A stretch of DNA of 64,000 nt from Mucor racemosus (taxonomy: Eukaryota; Mucoromycota; Mucoromycetes; Mucorales; Mucoraceae), in the NCBI GenBank assembly GCA_027405735.1, contig JAPEHQ010000005.1, positions 1,860,001 through 1,924,000 on the forward strand, given 5' to 3'. Under the pieces are notes generated by a model. It did not search any database, was not told where the DNA came from, and was given only the letters and a program-made list of their open reading frames with translations. Every line of letters starts with the position of its first letter. Positions within the stretch are counted from its first letter, which is position 1. A program made the translations under genes and the position numbers. Of the stretch, positions 22,192-32,562 are shown one piece after another.

Positions 22192-23991
22192 ATGAAATCT
22201 TACACTATCGAACAAGTTGCTCAACATAATACAGCCAAAGATATTTGGATTATTGTTGAAGGAAAAGTATTTGATCTGACACAATTTATTAATGAACATC
22301 CAGGAGGCAAAAAAGTTCTGATGAAAATGGCAGGAAAAGATGCTTCAAAGCAATTTAAAACTTTTCATAATGATGCTATTATGCAAAGAGTTGGCCTTCC
22401 TATGCAAATCGGTGTTATTGGTAGTGCCAATGCTGAAGAAAAGAAACCTGAACCTGCTGCTGTTTCTGCTCCAGTCGAACCAACAAATAATGTCCAACAA
22501 TTAGACATTCATCAGCTTGTTTCAGGAGAACAGTCTAGATTTGGCGAAGGAATCCCATATGGTGACCCAACTTGGTATCAGGATTGGAACAGGTATGATC
22601 AAGTAAATTTATATATTTATACACATTTGATTTTGACATTTACATTACAAAAAAAAAAGCCCTTATTACAAGGAATCTCATATTAAACTTCGTAAAGAAG
22701 TTCGTCAATTTGTTGACAAGGAAGTAATGCCTTTCTGTCATGAATGGAGTGAAGCCAAGGCTATTCCTCGTGAAATTGTAAAGCGTGCTGCTGAATTAGG
22801 TCTTTTGAATGCTGTATCAGGCGCTGCTAAGAATCCCAAAAATGCAGCATTAATGAAATATCCCCTTCCATCTGGTCTCAAACCAGAAGAATTTGACATT
22901 TTCCATGAATTTGTTTGTGTAGATGAGATTGCCCGTTGTGGTTCTGGTGGTTTTATTTGGGTAAATATTTGCTTTTCAATTGTAAAATGGATCTGTATTC
23001 ATTGTTTTTGCAGGCTCTTTTTGGTGGTTTAGGGATTGGTTTGCCTCCAGTTATGAACTTTGGTTCCGAGGAATTGAGACAAAAGGTTGTTCCTGGATGT
23101 CTTGCAGGTGAAAAATTCATTGCTTTAGCCATCACGGAACCTTCAGCTGGCTCTGATGTTGCTAATTTAAAAACAACTGCTACAGATATGGGAGATCATT
23201 ATTTGCTTAATGGTGAAAAAAAGTGGATCACACAAGGCGCTTATGCTGATTATTACACTGTTGGTTGTCGTACTGGTGATGGTATCTCTCTTTTGCTGGT
23301 TGAACGTACCATGCCAGGCGTAAATGCTCGCTATATGGATGTTCAAGGTATGTGGGGCTCAGGTACTTCATACATTACATTTGATGATGTAAAAGTGCCC
23401 AAGAACCACATCATTGGTAAGGTGAATCAAGGTTTTAAGTATATTATGCATAATTTCAACAGCGAAAGAATGGGTATTGTTATGCAAGCAAATCGTCTTG
23501 CTCGTGTTTGCATTGAAGAGGCATTAAAGGTAATATTCAATTTGATTATAATAATATATAATATACTAATACATTGCGCATAGTATTCTTTAAAACGCAA
23601 GACATTTGGTCAACGTTTAATAGAACATGCTGTTATTAGAAACAAATTTGGTCACATGATTCGTCAATGTGAAGCTACTCATGCTTGGTTAGAAAGCATT
23701 CTTTATCAACTTCATACACTCCCCCCTCATATAACTCCTAATTTACTTGCTGGTCCTATTGCTTTATTAAAAGCACAATCTACACAAACATTTGAATATT
23801 GTGCACGTGAGGCTGCTCAAATATTTGGTGGTTTAGCCTATACCAGAGGTGGTCAGGGTGAAAAAGTCGAGAGATTGTATCGTGAAGTTAGAGCTTATGC
23901 TATTCCTGGCGGTTCTGAAGAAATCATGTTGGATTTAGGTGTTCGTCAAGCTTTAAGACAAGCATTTGATGCTACTAAACCAAAATTGTAA
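22192..23991 (+). CDS. Cytochrome b5 - acyl-CoA dehydrogenase fusion
   Basis: Exons 22192-22592, 22660-22960, 23014-23529 and 23584-23991 give 541 aa. Residues 1-80 are a cytochrome b5 domain: FINEHPGGKKVL with axial His36, and FKTFHND with the second ligand His59. A Pro/Ala linker (EEKKPEPAAVSAPVEP) leads to a complete acyl-CoA dehydrogenase: ITEPSAGSDVANLKTTA, GEKKWITQGAYAD, GSGTSYITFDDVKVP and FGGLAYTRGGQGEKVERLYR. The MCAD-type catalytic Glu position reads IPGGSEEI (Gly), while CIEEALKY before KTFGQRL has glutamates 402/403 in helix G, as in LCAD and isovaleryl-CoA dehydrogenase, so the base is probably there. The C-terminus PKL is a plausible weak PTS1 signal, so peroxisomal beta-oxidation is possible; mitochondria cannot be excluded. 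The fusion is known in fungi. The first intron ends in an A-run (aaaaaaaaag), an unusual acceptor. Confidence 0.94.
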
Positions 23992-24081
23992 AAATTAACA
24001 TATTTACTTTACAAAATCTTAATTTATCATTATAAATACGATTTATTTTAAAAGCGTGCTTGAATATATTTTAAAATAAGT

Positions 24082-25331
24082 TTATATATCATACCGTTCA
24101 AGTGCTTCTTTCAATGTAGCTTTAGCAAGTGGAATAACAGATTCGGCATAGTATTTTTTAGTAGCTTCAACCGTCTCTTTTGTTATGTAGGAAGCTAGTA
24201 TTTCATGTTAGTTTTATGTCTATACTATATCTATCAACATACCTGGCAAAGAAGGTCGTTCCATCGGTACATTTCCATCAGGAAGTGAAAGCCAAGTTTC
24301 AGCTATTCAATGGTTAGATAAATCAAAGCTATTATTGCTCAAATATTACACGTACTATTCTTTGAATTATCAGCCATCAATTGCAATGCTCCATCAACTA
24401 CAATAGACATGGGAGTACGTGGATATAAGCTGATTCTTTCTCTGTAAGCTTTTTCTGCTTCAGATTCATTCTTATATCTGGTGTTTATCAAATCAGTATC
24501 TATATGCATAAGAGAAAAATGTTATTATATGAAAAAAACTCGCGACGGGTTCATCAACTTTACCAACATAGAACGGACATAAAGCATTAACACGAACATT
24601 GCAAATATGTGGCATTAGTGTAAAAGATCGAGTATACCCAATAATAGCATGTTTGGATGCATTATAACTTGGAGTTGTTCTTTTTTCAAGTCAATATACT
24701 GTACACATGTAAAAGAAAATATTTGCACCTAATAACTTACGGAGAGCTCACAAAACCAGCAACAGAGGCGACATGGATAATTGCTCCTCCTCCTCTTTTC
24801 GCCATATGCAAAATAGCAACTTTGGTTCCTTTGATAACAGCTGTTGTATTCACATCAATTATTTTCTCTTCAAAATCATCATCCATTTCTGAAAAGGTTG
24901 AATTAGCATTGTGTACAATACCAGCATTAAGTACAGCGAACTTTGTACATGTTAATTTTTTTTATGTAATATATTTATTCTATATCTTTTTATACATACA
25001 TCAACACCACCAAATTCACTCTCGGCTAATTTGAATAAAGCTTGATTATCTTTATACTTTGTAACATCAGTCTGAATAAAGGCTGCAACTTTTGATCCAG
25101 CTCTATAAAGGGTTTAAATTAGAAATTGCCATAAAAAACAAGGCTTTATATTTACTTTTTGTTAAAGGCATCGACGGTTTCTTGTCCTTCTTTCTCAAGA
25201 ATATCGCCAATAACAACTTTGGCATTGTTTGCAATCAATCCTTCGGCAATTGCTTTACCTATACCACGACTTGCTCCTGTTAATACTACAACTTTACCGT
25301 CAAAGATTTCTAAACTATTTTGATTTGTCAT
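24082..25331 (-). CDS. Short-chain dehydrogenase/reductase (SDR)
   Basis: Seven exons: 25156-25331, 25000-25102, 24741-24940, 24564-24679, 24356-24499, 24243-24302 and 24082-24194 (303 aa). The Rossmann start VVVLTGASRGIGKAIAEG (TGxxxGIG at 18-25), DV after the third strand, LNAGIVHNA (the NAG motif), Ser152 in IIHVASVAGF and Tyr165/Lys169 in PSYNASKHA make up a classical NAD(P)-dependent SDR. The C-terminal tail (AETWLSLPDGNVPMERPSLP) resembles 15-hydroxyprostaglandin dehydrogenase-like and other fungal classical SDRs; the substrate is unknown. It converges on the acyl-CoA dehydrogenase gene with 90 bp between stop codons; a metabolic link is possible but not shown. Two of its introns end in AAG. 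Confidence 0.92.
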
Positions 25332-26664
25332 TTTTATGTGATGCGTAAAGAAAAAAAAGGAAAAGAAAAATACGATTGTTTTTTACATGAATGTATTTAT
25401 GTATTCACTAAGAATGCATCTAGTTTTTTATTTACTAAAATCAACGTTATGACGATCAGCATGAATAAATAATATGAGTGCGTCAAATGATAATGCATGT
25501 AACACGCAAGAAACTTTCTGAAAGTTCTTTTCGTTTCGTAAAGATTACCATTACCGCATCTCGAGGTAAATATTGAAGTTTTTCCAATCTTTATAACGAT
25601 AGATAGTATAGGATTTGCAAACTTGGCATTGTAGAGTCTAATTTTAGCATTTTTTACGCATTTCCAATGAATTTGGAACACAAGCATTGTGTTACTACAA
25701 CAAAAAATAGGCGTTTTAATAGAAAATAAACATAAATGCCAACATTACCCTTTACCTCTTGCTCAAATCGATGCATTAAATTATAGAATTACAGCTACTT
25801 TATATGATATATATCTACTATTGTGCAAGAATATGCTTAAATTAGCAAAAACAATGCATTTTTAAAGAATTGTTTTATACACTTTTCGCACAAATCTGAA
25901 GCTCAAAATCCGTCAAAACTGTTTCTTGGATCAGATACTTTATTTCTGTAATTTTATTTCAACTTTTTTGAGTGATGAAAAACATGATCAAATAAACCCT
26001 CTCAACCCTTACAAGTATAGGCAAAAATCGATTGATTTCATTCAATCGACATTTTGACCCCAAAAATGGGATTTTTTACTATGCCTTTTCTAAGTTCAAA
26101 ATGACCGAAATTCTTCAATTTTTTATGTAAAAGCATTTAATCGGTTATTACTTATTGGTAAAATAGACTTTTGTGGGTAAAACCGTTAATTTTATTTTTC
26201 AAAATTGCGCAATTTCTTTGGTGGAAAATTTTTTAGTGAATTAAACCACTGAACGAGGAATCCAAATATCTACTTGTAACTCTTATTAAGCTTTGCTAAC
26301 TTACATAATGGTTTTTCGAGCAATACTTGAAAAAGTAAATTTTTTTTCCAAAATGTCATTTTTTTGGATCATGAAAAAATCGGCGTTTAAATGATTTTCC
26401 ACCACCACTACCGCTGCAAAGTCGTGATTTTATGCTTAAATAGCTCACTTTAAGATGAATTACTTTCTATTTAACGGTGAAAACAAAAGTAATAGAATCA
26501 ACTATATTAAAATTTAATTAATATAGTAAAGGTAAATTCAAATAAAGCTAATATATTTTAATATTATAATAAAATTTGTTCAAAATCCTTTAAATGATAT
26601 AAATATTTTCAAGTTTTATTACAAATGTTTGACATTTTATATGGTTTTATATAAATTTTACGAT
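25332..26664. other. Repeat-like AT-rich intergenic region
   Basis: Contains a 97-codon minus frame (25397-25687) without recognisable features. From about 25860 to 26460 short blocks such as 'gaccccaaaaatgggattttt' (part) have the texture of degenerate transposon sequence seen elsewhere in the window, but I could not pair it with another copy. No gene called. Confidence 0.35.
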
Positions 26665-28902
26665 TTAGTTTTTGTTGTCTTGATTATTATTGCATTTTTG
26701 TTGATTTTGTAGTTGTTGATTTTGTTGTTGCTGTTGCAAAGAAGAAGAAAAAGTAGAGCTATAATCTTGGTCATAGCGATCAAAAGTTTGTTGAATTTTA
26801 GGCAATAATGCTCTTCTCCATTGATCCTTGCAAGCTTTCCCAGATCGACCTACCTGCTTACCGATTTGACACCAATGGAAGCTTGTCATATCATCCAAGT
26901 TCTTGTACGAAATTACAGCTTTTAATAATGTTTCACGCAATTGAGGAGTCCATCGAGGCTTTTCTTTAACGGCTCCTTTACCTTTTTTATTGATTTTTGT
27001 TGAGTTTTTTTCGAAATTGCTTAAGCCTTGAGAATCAGGATCATTAGCAGATATAATTTCTTGTCTTCTATGTTCCTCTTCTTCTTCTTCGTCCTCTTCT
27101 TCCTCTTCCTCATCGTCGTACTCTTCTTCCTCTCCTTCGTACATTTCTTCGTCTTCGGCTTCTGTAGTCATAAGGGTGTCGGACGTTGTGGCAGGTGAAA
27201 TTGTAGCTGCACACTCTTCTTCTTGTTGTAATTGTGGTTGTGGTTGTGGTTGTGGTTGTGGTTGTGGTTGTGGTTGTGGTTGTGGTTGTAGCTGACGAGT
27301 TAAACAATGAGGCAGTAAATCTTTGTTTGCGCTTGTCTCTCTTCTTTGACGGGAAACTACTTTTCCATGGTGCATTGCTTGTTGAAAAGTAGTTTTGGCA
27401 ATTTCATGATTTGGCAATTGCTGAGGCATACATTGTTGTTGAAAATGCAGTTTATGTTGTTGTTGCTGCTGGAGACATTGCTGTTGTTGTTGTTTTTGAA
27501 TATGTTGCTGCTGCTGTTGAAGCTTTTGTTCTTGCTGCTGCTGTTTATGTTGAATTTGCTGATTCACACGCTGAATAGCTTGTTCATGCATTTGTTGATG
27601 TTGATAAAACGCTTGTTGCTGTAATGATTCTCGTTGGTTGTATATTTGTTGAGCAATATAATTATTTGGGTGAATTTGGCGTGGATCAAGAGGATGGTAA
27701 AGTATAATTGGATTCAATGACAATCTTCCATGCGACATTCCTTGCTTATCTAAATTACACTGAGCAGCTTGCATTCGAGCTTCACGAGAATGGAAACGAA
27801 GTGCTTGATGTTGAACTGCTTGATGTTGGGCTGCTTGTTGTTGATCTACTTTTTGAGGAGGGCTTTGACCAACCTTGTAATTATCAGGTACATGTCCACG
27901 GCCGATATTATTTTCAATCTGGTGCTGATAAGAAGAAACAGGAGGAACAGAAGCAGCCGATGATCCATTGTTTAAAATAGTACGTTGAATACGAACACCA
28001 TCGCCATTAATTGAAAATGAGTTTTGCATTGCTGTTGTCCCTGAAGAGTTTGAAGTATTATTCTTTCTATTATTGTTTGCATCTGGCCAAGGTAAAGAAA
28101 TGGGGCGATCTTGAACTGCACGAACATGATGACTCATTACCAGTTGCTTATGATGCTGTTGCTGTTGTTGATGTTGTTGCTGTTGATGCTGATGTTGTTG
28201 TGGCTGTTGTGGTTGTGGCTGTAGTTGTTGAGAATTTCGTTGCATTTGTTGCTGAGGATGACCGTAAGTTTGGACCTGAGCTTGAGCTAAATAATACGCT
28301 TGAGCATGAACATGTTCAGCATGAGCTTGAGCTTCTTGATGAGTATATTGGTTGAATTGATCCACGCGATGAAGCTGATAAGATTGTTGTTTTTGATTAC
28401 CTTCATTACGTTCTTCATACAAATGCTTTGAAGCTTGCTGAGCCTGTTCCAATTGGATACGATGGTCATTTTGTGTAGATGACTCTCGAAGCAATTCCTC
28501 GTCTTCTTGACAGAAAAGAGACCTAAATATAGGCAATGATTGATTGAGGGTTGACCTTACAGCTGATTCTCTTTGCCTATAAATTGGTGGAAGTAAAACT
28601 GATCCAAAACGACTTGCTGAAGGTTCTTGCTGAGCTGATGATTCGGATTTGTCCAATGCAGTAGAGACACTTTGATTAGGAAGCACAGCACTATCATCTT
28701 TATTAATTAAAGCTAAATTGATCTTTTCAATTGGTGAATTAACTGGAGAACTGATGCCAATGTTGATTCTTACATTGCTATTACTATTAGCGTTTGGATA
28801 ACTCTGCTGAAGTTCCATAAGACTATTAGCAGCGTCTTGCTCTTTTTGAGATTTTTTTGTACTAGGAGGAGTATTGGGAGGTGGAGTAGCTGAATTAAAC
28901 AT
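26665..28902 (-). CDS. Gln-rich Myb/SANT DNA-binding protein
   Basis: A single uninterrupted frame of 745 aa. The only folded part is a Myb/SANT-like domain at residues about 650-707 (RWTPQLRETLLKAVISYKNL, then FHWCQIGKQVGRSGKACKDQ and WRRALLPK), with the spaced Trp pattern of one Myb repeat of the trihelix/SANT kind. Ahead of it lie an acidic block (EEEEYDDEEEEEEDEEEEEE, about 595-615), a Pro-Gln dipeptide run encoded by a ttgtgg hexamer array, and long Gln/His-rich stretches, typical of activation domains. The basic segment KKGKGAVKEKPR may be a nuclear signal. A transcriptional regulator is likely; targets are unknown. It is the longest intronless frame among its neighbours, which is common for low-complexity regulators. 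Confidence 0.85.
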   Translation of the reverse strand: MFNSATPPPNTPPSTKKSQKEQDAANSLMELQQSYPNANSNSNVRINIGISSPVNSPIEKINLALINKDDSAVLPNQSVSTALDKSESSAQQEPSASRFGSVLLPPIYRQRESAVRSTLNQSLPIFRSLFCQEDEELLRESSTQNDHRIQLEQAQQASKHLYEERNEGNQKQQSYQLHRVDQFNQYTHQEAQAHAEHVHAQAYYLAQAQVQTYGHPQQQMQRNSQQLQPQPQQPQQHQHQQQQHQQQQQHHKQLVMSHHVRAVQDRPISLPWPDANNNRKNNTSNSSGTTAMQNSFSINGDGVRIQRTILNNGSSAASVPPVSSYQHQIENNIGRGHVPDNYKVGQSPPQKVDQQQAAQHQAVQHQALRFHSREARMQAAQCNLDKQGMSHGRLSLNPIILYHPLDPRQIHPNNYIAQQIYNQRESLQQQAFYQHQQMHEQAIQRVNQQIQHKQQQQEQKLQQQQQHIQKQQQQQCLQQQQQHKLHFQQQCMPQQLPNHEIAKTTFQQAMHHGKVVSRQRRETSANKDLLPHCLTRQLQPQPQPQPQPQPQPQPQPQLQQEEECAATISPATTSDTLMTTEAEDEEMYEGEEEEYDDEEEEEEDEEEEEEHRRQEIISANDPDSQGLSNFEKNSTKINKKGKGAVKEKPRWTPQLRETLLKAVISYKNLDDMTSFHWCQIGKQVGRSGKACKDQWRRALLPKIQQTFDRYDQDYSSTFSSSLQQQQQNQQLQNQQKCNNNQDNKN
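27232..27290 (+). repeat. Hexanucleotide (ttgtgg) array encoding Pro-Gln repeats
   Basis: About ten near-perfect tandem ttgtgg units inside the Myb gene; on the coding strand they give (CCACAA)n, that is Pro-Gln repeats. Likely length-polymorphic between strains. Confidence 0.9.
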
Positions 28903-29151
28903 TTGTTGGAATATGAGATTTTCGATGATAGATGAAAAAGAGTATTTTAAACGACTATTTATATATAAACATTGGTTATGTTCATTTAAATCAGATTAAT
29001 GCTATTGTTATAATGAATGAACATAGGCGCCAACACTCAAATATGCGAATATATTTGCATGATAATGAATCTCAATTTTCAACACAATTGTACAATGAAG
29101 AACTTTTATTCTTAAAAAAACAGGGTTATTTGTCTATAAAATGATTAATAT

Positions 29152-30763
29152 TTATGCAGTTACATGATTTGTTAGTCGCATAATATTAAATGTCAAACAC
29201 ACTGTCATAACAAAGGTACCATACGTAGCTAATAAAACTGCAATTATTTTACCAGGTTTCCATGGATCATTTTCATGAATTTTATAATAAAATAAACCTG
29301 GTAAAATAAATGAAATTGTTGTAGATCCTGTAGATCCTACAAACGATAAAACCTAAATCATAATGAGTTAGTATTTCCTCTATCTTTTGGTATTTAATGC
29401 TTACTAAATCAAGTTGGGTAACAGTGATAGCTACAATATAGCTTAATATTAAAATGAATGTTGTCATTGCAAAATACTTGAATGCAGATGGAGGTGGTGG
29501 TACTTTTGAACCTCTTGCAGAAGGTGATCCCCAAGCCAAGACTTTATCCAAAGAAGCTCTACAAGGATGAGCTTGTAATGGATAACTGAATATTACCAAT
29601 ATCACAATTGCTAGTCGACCACCAGCAACAAAATAACTAGGAGGATCTAGTGATGATAATGGTTAGTTTACATGTATATGAATGTAATTGACTCATAATA
29701 CTTTACATTCCATAATAATATTTCCTCGGACATCTTTACCAAAGCTTAAATAACCCAAAATAGCGATGGCTTCATAGATAAATGCAGAACTACCAATTGA
29801 AACTGAAATTACATTTGTAATTGATTGTTTACTGTTATCTTTAAGTTCGTTATAAACTGAAAAGATCTATAATTATATATTAGATTGAAATACATATATC
29901 TAAATCACAAATTAGCCTTACATTTTGATGACATGTAAATGCAAATACAAATACAGGTAAATGTCCCAATACATTTATACTAAAAGTGCCCAATTGAATA
30001 GCTTCTTGTGGTGGAGGGGGGTATGTTGGTGAAAAATAATGATAAATTACAATGACACAAAGATATACAACCGCTACTAAAGCAACTAAACTTGTATATT
30101 TGAGCGAATCCAATTTCCTTAAAAAGCTCAGTGGTAAGACTAAAGTCAACATAAATATTGTGATCCAAAAACGTCGATCTGTCAAGAAATAAGCAATGTT
30201 GGCATGATTTGAGAACGAATCAACTACTTGCGGCATTAAATCACCAATAATGATCAAATAAGAAACTGCAACACCAAAGCATTTAATGGCGATCGCTAAA
30301 TCGAATAATACCGCAACTTTTGGCCATGTTAATTTCGATATAGCAAAAAATGATGCATTTCGACCTTCGGTACGTGCTGCACATCTAGTTAGAAAATAGA
30401 GGCCTGTTCCTGATGCAAGTGCAGAAAATAAAATCAACAAAATTCCGGGTAAAATACCTACAGATGCCATAGCAGAAGGCTTTTTTTTTTAAAAAAAAAA
30501 AAAGAGTTAATATTTTGATATACATAATGTATATACTCATATAATTCTAATTTTACCATTGCAAGCATACCTGTTCCCAGGATAGTATTTGCTAGATTAA
30601 TAACACAACTAAATGGTGAAGCAGTTGCATATTGCTGTTCATAGTCTTGCACATAAATAGTAGTCGGTTGAATGGAATGTTGTGGTGGTTGAGTTGATTG
30701 TGGCGCATTACCATTTGATTGTATATCATCTCCTTCTAAAGGTCTATATTCAGCAGCTACCAT
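29152..30763 (-). CDS. AVT/SLC38-family vacuolar amino-acid transporter
   Basis: Exons 30557-30763, 29922-30479, 29707-29866, 29405-29646 and 29152-29352 give 455 aa. After a hydrophilic N-terminus the first membrane segment reads CVINLANTILGTGMLAMPSA, the signature of AVT5/6/7 and SLC38 proteins of the amino-acid/auxin permease superfamily. About ten further hydrophobic segments follow, with VFVFAFTCHQNIFSVYNELK, YPPSYFVAGGRLAI and FSYPLQAHPCRASLDKV, all conserved. Yeast Avt6 exports acidic amino acids from the vacuole; that substrate is only a suggestion here. The first intron ends in a run of ten A before G, an odd acceptor fixed by the frame. It is divergent from the small Ecl1-like gene 225 bp away. 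Confidence 0.92.
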
Positions 30764-30988
30764 ATTTTAATGAAATGATACGCATATACTAAAGAGAAAA
30801 CTACATGCACATCTTTTTTCTTTTTTGCTCTTTTATTTGGGTTCCTTTTTAATGTGACCATCACTGTTTAAGTATGTACTGTATTATATAATGTTTGTTG
30901 ATTTATTCGAATTTGACAGAATATATACCAAGAATTATCCGAATTCTACATTTGAAATGCTCTTCTTTTTCCGCAGTTTTACAGAAAT

Positions 30989-31368
30989 ATGAATACTGAT
31001 ATTTGTTTATTTTGCGAAAATCAATTAATAGAAAATGTAGTGTAAATAGATGATAAATGAAAGAAATGAAATAAATTGATTTGGTTTTCTTTTAGTTGGG
31101 TAGTGATTTCTGTTCCAGATCATGTCGTGCAAAAGAAGCAAAAAGTAATAATCAGCTGAAATCTGCTACAAGTGCCATTACATTTCCAAATCTCAATTTG
31201 AAAAAAGAGAAATCTTTCTTTAGGTCAAAATCTGCATCCTCTTTTATGATTGTAGATAATCCACATCGACGTCTTTCTGTGTGCTTATTAACATCTCAAG
31301 ATATTACAAAAACTTGGTCTTCACACACTGTAAAGGAGAGTATCATGAAAAATAAAGATACGATATAG
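30989..31368 (+). CDS. Small Cys-rich protein, Ecl1 (lifespan regulatory factor)-like
   Basis: Two exons, 30989-31039 and 31096-31368, give about 107 aa. The N-terminus MNTDICLFCENQLIENV joins LGSDFCSRSCRAKEA to form C-x2-C then C-x3-C with 'FCSRSCR', the arrangement of the fungal Ecl1/extender-of-chronological-lifespan family of small zinc-binding proteins. The rest is Ser/Lys-rich. In fission yeast Ecl1-family proteins respond to sulfur and metal starvation and lengthen lifespan; transfer of that role is inference. The exact donor is uncertain by one codon (gtagtg at 31037 or gtgtaa at 31040). A full-length start exists only if the short first exon is included, since exon 2 lacks an early ATG. 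Confidence 0.6.
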
Positions 31369-32329
31369 ATTTTCTTATCAGAAAATGAATAAAATTCGCT
31401 TTTTCAAGATTTTGTAATACCATTCTATTGTAATACTTTATATTACATAACTGTTTTCGCCTCGAGGCAAATGCACTCTTTTATTTAATCTGTCAAAGTA
31501 TACTAGTGATATAAAATCCTGATCTATGGAATAAAATACACTGTATAATTGAAACGAAAAAAAAAATGCACATTTTAAAGGATTAATTAGTAATAAATGA
31601 CAGTTGCTCAATTAGCATGTGCTTTTTTTTTCTACTATCAGGCATTTAGGGATTATCACAAGGTTTTTTTTTTTTTTGTTCTTGATTACTTTACCGAGGA
31701 ATTATCGTATATTAATTGTTGTCAAACATTTACACTATTTCTGCTTCAACCGGCCTCAAAAATGCTATTATGATGGTTACAGTTGGGTGACAATTCTAAG
31801 GGTTCTATATTCTCATAATATCAAAACGTACTTTCTGATTGCAAAGATATTTCATATGTAATTATTTAGACTTTTCCCCATTTTTATACTAAAATGGTAA
31901 ACCTGTAACACATAGACATATGAAGGTTTTAAAGGTATTATTAAATCAAATTTGAACCATATTTATATATTCAATATACATGACATACGCTTAAACCAAA
32001 AACATCTATTATTGAACTGATATTACCCATTATTTACGAATTCATAGGTATTTTGTGTGAAATGGGTAAAAGTAGTTACAAAAAGTGGGATGACGGGCAA
32101 TGTTTTTCTCCATTGAAAAATTACTCACTTCACTCAAATCAGTTCCACGTTGTATATTAATAGTGTAACATTCATTAAAAATGATAAAGTAATATATTTG
32201 AAATAGCCATTATTACCTTATTGTCATCATCATTACGTTCAAAATAAAAAGGTTATAAATACGACCCCTTCCTCCATTTGCTTTTTTTTCTGTCTCTCTT
32301 CAAATCATACCTATAAAAAGCCTTTAGAA
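31369..32329. other. Intergenic, 961 bp
   Basis: AT-rich. Poly-T tracts near 31625 and 31663. Just upstream of 32330 there is a TATA-like ggttataaata (32250) and a long pyrimidine stretch (32265-32300), a plausible promoter for the small zinc-knuckle gene. Confidence 0.4.
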
Positions 32330-32562
32330 ATGCCTTGCTTAATTATTACTTCTCCTACTTTAAAAAATAACTCTGTTGCTGTCACTGTTGGCTCCTCATC
32401 GTTAACATCAAGTTATAATCATCAACAAAGTGGTGGTCAAAATTGCTTAATTTGTGGATCTATTGTACATATGACAAGAGTAAGTGCTTTTTTATTCAAA
32501 TTATTATGAAATATCGTATTGACTTGAGTTATTTTTGATAGAATTGTCCCGTATCCCCTTAG
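32330..32562 (+). CDS. Small protein with a CCHC zinc knuckle (56 aa)
   Basis: Exons 32330-32479 and 32542-32562. The protein begins MPCLIITSPTLKNNSVAVTV and ends with NCLICGSIVHMTRNCPVSP. The last part is an exact C-x2-C-x4-H-x4-C zinc knuckle, completed only when the 62-nt intron (gtaagt...gatag) is removed, which supports both the gene and the splice. Upstream TATA-like box and pyrimidine-rich leader are consistent with a transcribed gene. Zinc knuckles bind single-stranded nucleic acid; the function here is unknown. It could alternatively be a relic of a retroelement Gag protein, though its intron and promoter-like context argue against that. Confidence 0.55.

Noticed and set aside
27346..28355. 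Leu- and Val-rich plus-strand frames of 90-114 codons
   Set aside because: Antisense shadows of the poly-Gln Myb gene.
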